DNA of 14,891 nucleotides from NCBI GenBank assembly GCA_014872655.1, contig WHHJ01000050.1:1-14891 (forward strand). Direction: 5' to 3'. A program made the position numbers and the translations under genes. The DNA comes from Clostridia bacterium. Its GTDB lineage: Bacteria; Bacillota; Clostridia; Oscillospirales; UBA644. Shown here in pieces: positions 6,324 to 12,194 of this stretch. The notes beneath the pieces are model-generated. The model was not told the origin of the DNA and did not search any database. It was given only the letters and a program-made list of their open reading frames with translations. Within the stretch, counting starts at the first letter, position 1; each line of letters starts with the position of its first letter.

Positions 6324-6422
6324 TTATCCGATAAATGCGATTACCGCTGTTGCGATCAAAGAAACAAACAATAAGCCCGCAATTCCGAGGCAAATAATAC
6401 GTACCATTTTTTTACTCAGCAT
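6324..6422 (-). CDS. 32-residue single-span micro-protein
   Basis: The ATG at 6422 lies inside the last codons of the fumarase-type beta-subunit gene, in another frame, and the ORF ends at TAA (6326-6324). The product starts MLSKKMVRIICLGIAG and continues as one hydrophobic helix to a C-terminal Gly, a basic cap followed by a membrane span. The ribosome site AAGGAGG with a 9-base spacer lies within the upstream coding region, so translation is well supported. It sits between the beta subunit and another small membrane protein. I do not recognise a characterised family. A membrane-anchored regulatory peptide or small subunit is a guess. Confidence 0.7.
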   Translation of the reverse strand: MLSKKMVRIICLGIAGLLFVSLIATAVIAFIG

Positions 6423-6975
6423 GGACCGGTTCCTCCTTATATCGATGTGCAAATAAATTATTTCCGTTCGTGTCAATCGCTACGGTAAGCGGAAAATCCT
6501 GAATGGTGAGTTTTTTGACAGATTCGCAGCCTAATTCTTCAAAAGCAATCACTTCCGCTTTTTTGATAGACTGACAAGCCAGCGCTCCCGCTCCGCCTAT
6601 CGCACATAAATAAACAGCGTGATTACGTCGACAAGCCTGTACTACCTGTTCTGAGCGTTCGCCTTTGCCAATCGTAGCCAGAAGCCCCATGTCCAATAAT
6701 TGCGGTGTATAGGGGTCCATTCTGGAAGAGGTCGTCGGTCCGCAAGAGCCGATCGGTAATCCGTTCTTAGCCGGTGTTGGACCGGCGTAATACAGGATGG
6801 CATCCTGTATTGGATACGGTAAGGGTTTTCCTTGTTCGATCAGCGCTTTTAATTTTTTGTGTACCGCATCTCGGGAAGTATAGACGATGCCGGATAATAA
6901 AACCGTATCTCCGGTTTTTAATTTCGCAAACTCTTCCCGTGCATTTTGTTTTGAAGTGTCAATTTTTATTGTCAT
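6412..6975 (-). CDS. Fumarate hydratase/tartrate dehydratase-type beta subunit (class I, Fe-S family C-terminal domain)
   Basis: A 187-residue protein matching the C-terminal (beta) domain of class I iron-sulfur hydro-lyases, which interconvert fumarate and malate or dehydrate tartrate. Seen motifs are GPTTSSRMDPY (79-89), IGKGERS (102-108) and AIGGAGAL (125-132), near the family's usual subunit size. The alpha subunit that holds the 4Fe-4S cluster is normally adjacent, but is not in this window. The ATG overlaps the stop of the coiled-coil gene by four bases (ATGA), with AAAGGA upstream, so it is translationally coupled to it. Either the alpha subunit is encoded elsewhere, or this orphan has another role. 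Substrate (fumarate or tartrate) is not decidable here. Confidence 0.85.
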   Translation of the reverse strand: MTIKIDTSKQNAREEFAKLKTGDTVLLSGIVYTSRDAVHKKLKALIEQGKPLPYPIQDAILYYAGPTPAKNGLPIGSCGPTTSSRMDPYTPQLLDMGLLATIGKGERSEQVVQACRRNHAVYLCAIGGAGALACQSIKKAEVIAFEELGCESVKKLTIQDFPLTVAIDTNGNNLFAHRYKEEPVHAE

Positions 6976-7802
6976 AGTGTTTTTCCTTTGGTTAGGTCCT
7001 TTTTGAGCCCCAGAATTTTATTTAAAATATGATCATTGCTTTTTTCGTATGGATTGCTTTTTTTAACCTCTGTTTTTATGTTGGATTTTGAAAGAATGCC
7101 GGCCTTTGTTCGTGCAGAAAACAAGATTTCTTGCGCTTGCTTATTGGCTTCCGCGCGAATCCTGTCCGCTTCCTGCCGAACTTCCAGCAGGATTTGATCA
7201 ATGTTTTCTCTAATTTCCAAATATAATTTTGCCGCTTGCTCGTTTTCTTCTATTTGAGCTTGTTGATCCAGGATGGTCTGATTTTGCTGCTCGATTTGGC
7301 CGGATAAGTTCCGGATGGTAGATTGCTGTTGCGTAATTTTATCGTTTGCTTGATTCAGTAAATCTACGGCTTGTTGTAATTGTTGTGAAGTATTGGATTG
7401 TGTTCCGAGCCGTTGCTCAGCTTGTTGGATGCGTTCTTCCAGCACTTGAATTTGTTCTTGCATCAAATTGCTTTTTTCTTGCAATAGTTGATTTTCGGAA
7501 TTGATTTTTTCCGATAACAATCCTTTTTCATGTGCTTGTTTTTCTGCTGTTTGCAGTTGCTCAGTCAGTTGTTCGACTAAACTTGCTTTTTCTTGTATGG
7601 ATTGAGTAAGCGTGGCTTCTGTTGCGCGTAAGGTTTCCAGACATGCATTGGCTTGAGATAATTCATCGGTGGCGTCTGCCAATTGCCGTTCATAATCTTC
7701 GCGCATTTGGCGCATTGCATTGTCCAGCTGTTTGATGTAATCTAAGGCCTGTTGCCGATCAAAACGTTTAAACGGCCCTTTTTTAAATAACTCTTGATCC
7801 AT
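6972..7802 (-). CDS. Long coiled-coil protein, DivIVA-like at low confidence
   Basis: A 276-residue protein. The short N-terminal region contains KRFDRQQALDYIKQLD. Most of the rest to about residue 215 is predicted coiled coil by eye, with regular hydrophobic spacing and many Gln, Glu and Leu, and the tail is basic (KTEVKKSNPYEKSN onward). The N-terminal block followed by a long coil and a region rich in RAEANKQAQEIL resembles DivIVA/GpsB-type cell-division or polarity proteins, but I cannot confirm the family. No signal peptide or membrane span. GAGGAAG precedes the ATG. It lies 17 bases after the DUF4364-like gene and overlaps the next gene by four bases. Confidence 0.75.
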   Translation of the reverse strand: MDQELFKKGPFKRFDRQQALDYIKQLDNAMRQMREDYERQLADATDELSQANACLETLRATEATLTQSIQEKASLVEQLTEQLQTAEKQAHEKGLLSEKINSENQLLQEKSNLMQEQIQVLEERIQQAEQRLGTQSNTSQQLQQAVDLLNQANDKITQQQSTIRNLSGQIEQQNQTILDQQAQIEENEQAAKLYLEIRENIDQILLEVRQEADRIRAEANKQAQEILFSARTKAGILSKSNIKTEVKKSNPYEKSNDHILNKILGLKKDLTKGKTL

Positions 7803-7819
7803 ACGCGCTTCCTCTTCTC

Positions 7820-8362
7820 TTATGATTTTTCAAGACATAAAAATAAAGATAAAACATTTTTATAAATGGTTAACGGATCTTTTTTATATGTTTGGCACAT
7901 CATCTCTGCCTGCAGTTTAGTAGGAGCATATAGTTTAATTTGAAATAATTTTAATCCGTCATCTTGGAGCATAGCCGTAACCCAAAAGCCGCTGTCAGTA
8001 AGATCATCAACGGGGTCGATTTGTGTTTGAACGGCTAAATTGGCTCGCAGTTTTGCCAATTCTGTTGCCGTGACGGAAACTAATTTTTGACGCAGTGCAA
8101 TCGAGATGCTGCTTTTTGCAATATCCGCCAACTGTCGGCCGTTTTCGGACAACTTTAAAAAGACCTCTTGATCTTCCATCTGATATTGTAAAATATGTCC
8201 GTCTTCAATGAGTTTTTGTATGCTTTCGCTCAATTCAAAACCATTCATTCCACAAAGGGTAAGAATGTCAGTTAGTGTTGTCTTGGGCAATGGTGCATGG
8301 GCGGTATGTAATGTAAATAAAACAGAAGCATTTAATTGATATTCTGTTAACGCAATACTCAT
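7820..8362 (-). CDS. DUF4364-like winged-helix protein
   Basis: A 180-residue soluble protein. The first ~85 residues have a winged-helix layout: a helix, a helix with LSESIQKLIEDGHIL and a beta-wing with EVFLKLSENGRQLADI. The C-terminal half (about 95-180) ends in a CQTYKKDPLTIYKNVLSLFL segment. The arrangement and size match DUF4364, a clostridial family of unknown function thought to be a transcriptional regulator. It is the first gene of the cluster, with a promoter at 8405-8433 and AAGGTAG before the ATG. DNA targets cannot be read from this sequence. Confidence 0.7.
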   Translation of the reverse strand: MSIALTEYQLNASVLFTLHTAHAPLPKTTLTDILTLCGMNGFELSESIQKLIEDGHILQYQMEDQEVFLKLSENGRQLADIAKSSISIALRQKLVSVTATELAKLRANLAVQTQIDPVDDLTDSGFWVTAMLQDDGLKLFQIKLYAPTKLQAEMMCQTYKKDPLTIYKNVLSLFLCLEKS

Positions 8363-8404
8363 ATTTCTGTCTACCTTATATTTAGATGATACTTTTCCCT
8401 TTTA

Positions 8405-8433
8405 ATAATAACATATTTTTTATGGCAATTCAA
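8405..8433 (-). promoter_or_regulatory. Promoter of the DUF4364-like/coiled-coil/fumarase-subunit cluster
   Basis: On the - strand TTGAAT (complement at 8428-8433), a 17-base spacer and TATTAT (complement at 8405-8410), with TGT directly before the -10 box giving an extended -10. It lies 43 bases before the ATG of the DUF4364-like gene. Confidence 0.65.
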
Positions 8434-8461
8434 GTGTTTGAATGAAAAAATCACTTTTCAG

Positions 8462-8803
8462 TCAGGCTTTTCTTCGTTTGTATTTACTCATTAATTTGTA
8501 GGAGTTTTCAATCATTTGTTTTAACAGCGCATCCGGGATCGTTTCGTCTACAAAAACTGAATTCCAATGTTTTTTATTACAGCGATATCCGGGTTTGATT
8601 GCGGGATAGTCATTTCGAAGCCGAATGGCTTCCTGGGGATCGCATTTTAGTACAATATGTAACGGAGTAGTTCCCTCGTATACTTCACAAAATTCGTGAA
8701 CATCTGCCGTTGAGATCACCATTGGAGATGTTCCGTACGGATATCGAACGCAGGCTCCCGGCATGGACAGACAGTAATCAACAATTTCAACTTCCGACAT
8801 CAT
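8462..8803 (-). CDS. MmcQ/YjbR family protein
   Basis: A 113-residue protein of the MmcQ/YjbR double-wing-fold family, sometimes annotated as DNA-binding. Recognisable features are the N-terminal EIVDYCLSMPGA with RYPYG, the central LHIVLKCDPQEAIRLRNDYPAIKPGYRCNKKHWNSV region (written here in two overlapping parts: LHIVLKCDPQEAIRLR and YPAIKPGYRCNKKHWNSV) and the terminal LLKQMIENSYKLM. Two adjacent ATG codons (8803 and 8800) could each be the start. GAGAGG lies upstream. It is a single gene, divergent from galE, with its own promoter at 8830-8858. The cellular role of the family is unclear. Confidence 0.85.
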   Translation of the reverse strand: MMSEVEIVDYCLSMPGACVRYPYGTSPMVISTADVHEFCEVYEGTTPLHIVLKCDPQEAIRLRNDYPAIKPGYRCNKKHWNSVFVDETIPDALLKQMIENSYKLMSKYKRRKA

Positions 8804-8829
8804 CTGTAGGACCTCTCTTTCTGTTTCAT

Positions 8830-8858
8830 ATTATATCACATTTTGTCGATGATTACAA
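8830..8858 (-). promoter_or_regulatory. Promoter of the MmcQ/YjbR gene
   Basis: On the - strand TTGTAA (complement at 8853-8858), 17 bases, then TATAAT (complement at 8830-8835) with TGA just before the -10 box (extended -10). It lies 27 bases from the start codon and is divergent from the galE promoter. Confidence 0.75.
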
Positions 8859-8895
8859 TGTTTCAGAAATTTTGTTTACATTTCAGACGAAATCC

Positions 8896-8924
8896 TTGAC
8901 AAACAACCGGGACCGTGGTATATT
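8896..8924 (+). promoter_or_regulatory. Promoter of galE
   Basis: TTGACA at 8896-8901, a 17-base spacer and TATATT at 8919-8924. The galE start is 34 bases beyond the -10 box. It is separated by 37 bases from the divergent mmcQ -35 box. Confidence 0.82.
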
Positions 8925-8958
8925 GATAATAATATAACGAAAGCGGGGGCTTTGATCA

Positions 8959-9966
8959 ATGTCGATTCTTGTTACAGGCGGAACTGGATATATTGGCAGC
9001 CACACCTGTGTGGAGCTGTTGAATGCCGGCTATGATACCATTGTGGTTGACAATTTGAGCAATTCGGAAATCGGGGTTGTGGACAAAATCAGTCAGATCA
9101 CAGGGAAGTCTTTTAAATTTTATCAGGAAGACGTTTTGAATGAAGAAGGACTGTGTAAAGTTTTTGAAGAAAATAAAATTGATGCGGTTATTCATTTTGC
9201 GGCGTTAAAAGCAGTTGGAGAATCGGTTGAAAAGCCGCTGGAATATTATTCCAATAACATTACGGGGCTGTTAACCTTGTGCCGGGTTATGCGGAAGTAT
9301 GGATGTAAAAGTTTTGTCTTTTCTTCTTCGGCTACGGTTTACGGAAATCCGGCGTCGTTGCCTATTACGGAAGAATTTCCGTTAAGTGCGACCAATCCGT
9401 ACGGGCAGACTAAACTGATGTCTGAAACCATTTTACGGGATTTATTTGCTTCCGATAACAGTTGGAAAGTTTCTTTGCTACGTTATTTTAATCCGATCGG
9501 TGCGCATGAAAGCGGACTGTTGGGCGAAATGCCTAATGGCATTCCGAACAACCTTATGCCGTATATCACGCAGGTAGCTGCAGGAAAGTTGGAATTTTTG
9601 CATGTATTTGGCAATGACTATCATACGCATGACGGAACGGGTGTTCGAGACTATATTCATGTGGTAGATTTGGCCAAGGGGCATTTAAGTGCATTGGCAA
9701 AGCTGGAACAGTCCACGGGAGGCGTCTTTATTCATAACCTCGGTACTGGCACCGGGTACAGTGTTTTAGATGTGGTGCATGCCTTTGAATCGGCTACCGG
9801 AGTACAGATTCCTTATCAGATTTGTCCTCGTCGGCCCGGAGATATCGATGCATGCTATGCCGATCCGTCTAAAGCTTATCGTGAGTTGGGTTGGAAAGCA
9901 GAGCATTCTTTAGAAGATATGTGTCGCTCTTCTTGGCAGTTTGTGAAAAAGTATTACGGAAAATAA
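8959..9966 (+). CDS. galE: UDP-glucose 4-epimerase (GalE)
   Basis: The 335-residue cytosolic enzyme interconverts UDP-glucose and UDP-galactose using bound NAD, for galactose use and for supplying UDP-Gal to surface polysaccharides. It is an extended short-chain dehydrogenase: NAD loop GGTGYIGSHT (7-16), Asp31 after the second strand, SSSATVYG with the catalytic Ser124, and YGQTK with Tyr148 and Lys152. C-terminal family blocks such as DYHTHDGTGVRDYIHVVDLA (written up to Ala) and PRRPGDIDACYADP are present. Full length. The ATG at 8959 follows GGGGG. It is monocistronic, without other sugar genes nearby. Confidence 0.95.
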   Translation: MSILVTGGTGYIGSHTCVELLNAGYDTIVVDNLSNSEIGVVDKISQITGKSFKFYQEDVLNEEGLCKVFEENKIDAVIHFAALKAVGESVEKPLEYYSNNITGLLTLCRVMRKYGCKSFVFSSSATVYGNPASLPITEEFPLSATNPYGQTKLMSETILRDLFASDNSWKVSLLRYFNPIGAHESGLLGEMPNGIPNNLMPYITQVAAGKLEFLHVFGNDYHTHDGTGVRDYIHVVDLAKGHLSALAKLEQSTGGVFIHNLGTGTGYSVLDVVHAFESATGVQIPYQICPRRPGDIDACYADPSKAYRELGWKAEHSLEDMCRSSWQFVKKYYGK

Positions 9967-10256
9967 AAATACTGTGATTTTAAGATGTGTTTGTTGAATA
10001 GTGTGCAAGCACTGGTTTGCAGATGTGTGCTTGCATGTATATGAGTAGTTGTAAGATATGACAGTTTTGAGTATGACGATTTTCTGGAAATGGTTATTCA
10101 AAATTGGACTGATTAACAAAGTATTTGTGCTGAAGATATTACGACTATCAAATAATTTGTAAATATTAATATAACAGCGGCGATTTGACGAAATGTTAAG
10201 TTGCCGTTACTTTTTAAGATCATTTAAAATAATAAATAGGAATAGCGGAGTGTCAT
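9967..10256. other. 290-base intergenic region between galE and the methyltransferase
   Basis: It contains no convincing ORF. The perfect 9-base inverted repeat TGCAAGCAC (10004-10012) / GTGCTTGCA (10027-10035), with a 14-base loop and no T-run, is a weak candidate for the end of galE. A second, imperfect AGCGGC/GCCGTT stem (about 10175-10208) is followed by a short T-run. A possible promoter, TTGCCG (10201) with an 18-base spacer and TAAAAT, precedes the methyltransferase. All three are low confidence. The region is AT-rich. Confidence 0.4.
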
Positions 10257-10910
10257 ATGCTTGAAAAGATGGATGATTTTTTTAATAATAGAATAGATAG
10301 TTACGAAGAACATCAGTTAAATATGATAGATTCAGCAAAGGAGTTTTATCCGTTTACGGCTAAACATCTGCCGATGGATAAGAATGTTAGTATTTTGGAT
10401 TTAGGGTGCGGAACAGGACTTGAACTTGGATATTATTTTGAGTTAAACCCAACTGCGAGGATTACGGGTATTGATATGGCAGAAGCATTATTAAGCGCTT
10501 TGAAGAAAAAATACGTTGATAAAAAACTAACAATTTTACAAGGTTCTTATTTTGATATTCCATTTGGAAAAAATTGTTATGATGCAGTTGTATCGGTAGA
10601 ATCGTTACATCACTTTACGCAAAAAGAAAAAATCCCTTTGTATACTAAAATTTTTCAATCATTGTTGGTAAACGGCTATTTTTTGCTGACTGACTATTTT
10701 GCGCTTTCCGATGATCAAGAGGCGTTTTTTAGACAAGAATTATTGAGACTAAAATTAGAACAAGGGATAAGAGACAATAAACTTTATCATTATGATACCC
10801 CGTTGACCGTTGAGCATGAAATAAAAGCATTGCAAATGGCAGGCTTTTCTAAAATTGATATTCTGGGGCAGTGGGGGGCAACGCATACAATAAAAGCACA
10901 AAAACTTTAA
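10257..10910 (+). CDS. Class I SAM-dependent methyltransferase, substrate unknown
   Basis: A 217-residue Rossmann-fold methyltransferase. Motif I ILDLGCGTG (46-54) binds S-adenosylmethionine. GID (71-73) supplies the acidic residue after strand 2. GSYFDIPF (96-103) and YDAVVSVESLHHF (108-120) are motifs II-III, and GYFLLTDYFAL (140-150) follows. The N-terminal block FFNNRIDSYEEHQ and the PLTVEHEIKALQMAGF tail mark a Firmicutes group of unknown substrate. GCGGAG precedes the ATG. The coding region is visibly AT-richer than its neighbours (14 G/C in the 60 bases at 10261-10320). It stands alone, followed by strong terminators. This suggests an acquired cassette, though composition alone is weak evidence. 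Confidence 0.85.
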   Translation: MLEKMDDFFNNRIDSYEEHQLNMIDSAKEFYPFTAKHLPMDKNVSILDLGCGTGLELGYYFELNPTARITGIDMAEALLSALKKKYVDKKLTILQGSYFDIPFGKNCYDAVVSVESLHHFTQKEKIPLYTKIFQSLLVNGYFLLTDYFALSDDQEAFFRQELLRLKLEQGIRDNKLYHYDTPLTVEHEIKALQMAGFSKIDILGQWGATHTIKAQKL

Positions 10911-10945
10911 TTTTTTAGACAGCCAACGAATTGTTGAACTTTAGC

Positions 10946-11003
10946 AGCGCCTCGACGCACTTACTCTTTAATTGAGAATCGTGCGGCGAGGCGCTTATTT
11001 TGT
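10946..11003 (+). terminator. Strong intrinsic terminator after the methyltransferase
   Basis: Arms AGCGCCTCG-a-CGCAC (10946-10960) and GTGCG-g-CGAGGCGCT (10981-10995) pair with one mismatch around a 20-base loop and are followed by TATTTTGTT. Fifteen-base GC-rich arms make this among the most stable hairpins of the window. Confidence 0.85.
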
Positions 11004-11133
11004 TGATAATATAAAATCGTTTTTGAATATTTATATTACTTTATTTCATTAATGTAGGGATAGAGACCTATGGGAAAAAGGTGGCATGGGTAAGAGTTGT
11101 TTTTATGCACAATATTTTGTCTGCGTCATTTTT

Positions 11134-11170
11134 ACATCTTATTTCCGAGGAAATAAGATGTTTTATATTT
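11134..11170 (+). terminator. Perfect hairpin with T-rich tail before the convergent SDR gene
   Basis: ACATCTTATTTCC (11134-11146) and its exact complement (11149-11161) are separated by two bases, so the real loop is a few bases larger. On the + strand it runs into TTTATATTT, fitting a second terminator for transcripts from the methyltransferase side. On the - strand it directly follows the SDR stop but is followed by A's, so it is a poor terminator there, perhaps a 3' stabilising hairpin. Confidence 0.65.
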
Positions 11171-11888
11171 GATATCCTCCATCAACATTTAGCACTTGTC
11201 CCGTAATATATCCGGCGTGGTCGCCCGCAAGAAAAAAAACAGCCTCGGCAACATCTTGTGGGGTTCCGATCCGTTCGAGGGGAAGTTCTTGAGCAAAGGT
11301 TTGTTTGTCTAGATCTGATAGATGTTGGTTCATTTCGGTATCAATCAGTCCCGGAGCGATTGCATTGACGCGGATTCCGGATGGGCCGACCTCTTTTGCC
11401 AGCGCTTTCGTGTAACCGATTACTGCTGCTTTTGAAGCGGAATACAGCACCTCACAGGAGGCTCCGCAAACGCCCCATATGGAGGCTATATTAACAATGG
11501 AGCCTCTTTTTTGCCGGATCATGCCGGGCAATACTTCATTGGTGCACAAAAAGGGGCCTTTCATATTGACGTTAAATAGACGATTAAAATCCTCACAAGA
11601 TGCCGTGGTGACAACGTCTTGTTTGAGTGCGATTCCGGCATTATTGATTAGAATATCTATAGTCCCATATTGTTTCTGTACGGCGGTAACTAATTGTTGT
11701 ACCTGCTGCAAGTTGGTAAGGTCTGCTTGTTGACAAAAAATGTTCGCCTGACGTTGCAGTTCTTCTGCGCTTTTTTGATGAGTTCGGTAACTGACGGCAA
11801 CCTGAAATCCGTTCTGCACAAACAGCAGCGCTGTGGCTTTTCCGATACCGGTAGCTCCCCCGGTAATCAGTACGGTTTTGGGAGTCAT
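11163..11888 (-). CDS. FabG-type short-chain dehydrogenase/reductase
   Basis: A 241-residue classical SDR. Cofactor loop GGATGIG (10-16), Asp56 in the ADL motif, NNAG (82-85), Asn108, and the catalytic Ser136, Tyr149 and Lys153 in YSASK are all present, and NVDGGYQI closes the fold. Tyr34-Arg35 after the second strand suggest NADP(H). FabG reduces 3-oxoacyl-ACP in fatty-acid synthesis, but this gene stands alone without other fab genes, so an unrelated ketone/alcohol substrate is equally possible. AGGAGG lies only 4 bases before the ATG, closer than usual. The + strand neighbour is an AT-rich methyltransferase that reads toward it, ending in terminators. Confidence 0.88.
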   Translation of the reverse strand: MTPKTVLITGGATGIGKATALLFVQNGFQVAVSYRTHQKSAEELQRQANIFCQQADLTNLQQVQQLVTAVQKQYGTIDILINNAGIALKQDVVTTASCEDFNRLFNVNMKGPFLCTNEVLPGMIRQKRGSIVNIASIWGVCGASCEVLYSASKAAVIGYTKALAKEVGPSGIRVNAIAPGLIDTEMNQHLSDLDKQTFAQELPLERIGTPQDVAEAVFFLAGDHAGYITGQVLNVDGGYQI

Positions 11889-11916
11889 AGGTCCTCCTTT
11901 TTATTTTTCGTATCAT

Positions 11917-11922
11917 TTTATA
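11917..11922 (-). promoter_or_regulatory. Possible extended -10 promoter of the SDR gene
   Basis: On the - strand TGC precedes TATAAA (complement at 11917-11922), 28 bases before the SDR start. No good -35 hexamer is visible at the correct distance. Low confidence. Confidence 0.4.
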
Positions 11923-11988
11923 GCATGTATGACATAAAGTTTTTTTTATTATATCATATTACACCGCGAAAATCTATAGGCAAAACAA

Positions 11989-12017
11989 TTGAATAAAAAA
12001 ACTTTTTATGGTATAAT
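11989..12017 (+). promoter_or_regulatory. Distal promoter upstream of tex
   Basis: TTGAAT (11989-11994), a 17-base spacer and TATAAT (12012-12017) preceded by TGG, an extended -10. It reads into the palindromic element and then tex. Confidence 0.75.
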
Positions 12018-12126
12018 ATACGCAGAAAGTCTTGCTTTGCAATCCTTAGGGCATTCGCCCGTGCGCATTTTATGCGCCTGCGCCATTGACGGCTTCGTAA
12101 AAATGCCCTTGCAAGCAAGCATTTTT
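12018..12126 (+). repeat. Palindromic, GC-rich structured element between two promoters
   Basis: Nested inverted repeats are seen. Outer CTTGCTTTGCAA (12031-12042) pairs with TTGCAAGCAAG (12109-12119), with one bulge. Inner GGGCATT (12049-12055) pairs with AATGCCC (12102-12108). An internal GCGCAT-TTT-ATGCGC hairpin lies at 12063-12077. No convincing protein is encoded. The near-identical motif ACTTT..ATGGTATAAT flanks it on both sides (12001-12017 and 12127-12141). It may be a small dispersed repeat (REP/MITE-like) or a structured leader RNA. The 306-base SDR-tex intergenic region consists of this element and the promoters. Confidence 0.6.
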
Positions 12127-12132
12127 ACTTTA

Positions 12133-12141
12133 TGGTATAAT
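12133..12141 (+). promoter_or_regulatory. Proximal extended -10 promoter of tex
   Basis: TGG followed by TATAAT at 12136-12141, 53 bases before the tex ATG. The nearest -35-like hexamer TTGCAA (12109-12114) is 21 bases upstream, too far, so the extended -10 would have to compensate. It repeats the distal promoter's -10 region almost exactly. Confidence 0.55.
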
Positions 12142-12194
12142 GTAACTACTATTTTGGTAGAATTTACCCGGATGAAGAATAAGGGAGTACGGAT

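Noticed and set aside
8443..8459. Weak TGAAAA/TTTTCA stem between the mmcQ gene and the next promoter
   Set aside because: Only six A/T-dominated pairs and no proper tail, so not called as a terminator.
10004..10035. Nine-base inverted repeat downstream of galE as a firm terminator
   Set aside because: The loop is 14 bases and no T-run follows, so it is noted only as a weak hairpin in the intergenic entry.
11048..11160. Short + strand frames between the methyltransferase and the SDR gene, including a 28-residue ORF near 11084
   Set aside because: The ribosome-like AAGGTGG is one base from the ATG, the frame runs through a perfect hairpin, and it shows no protein-like features.
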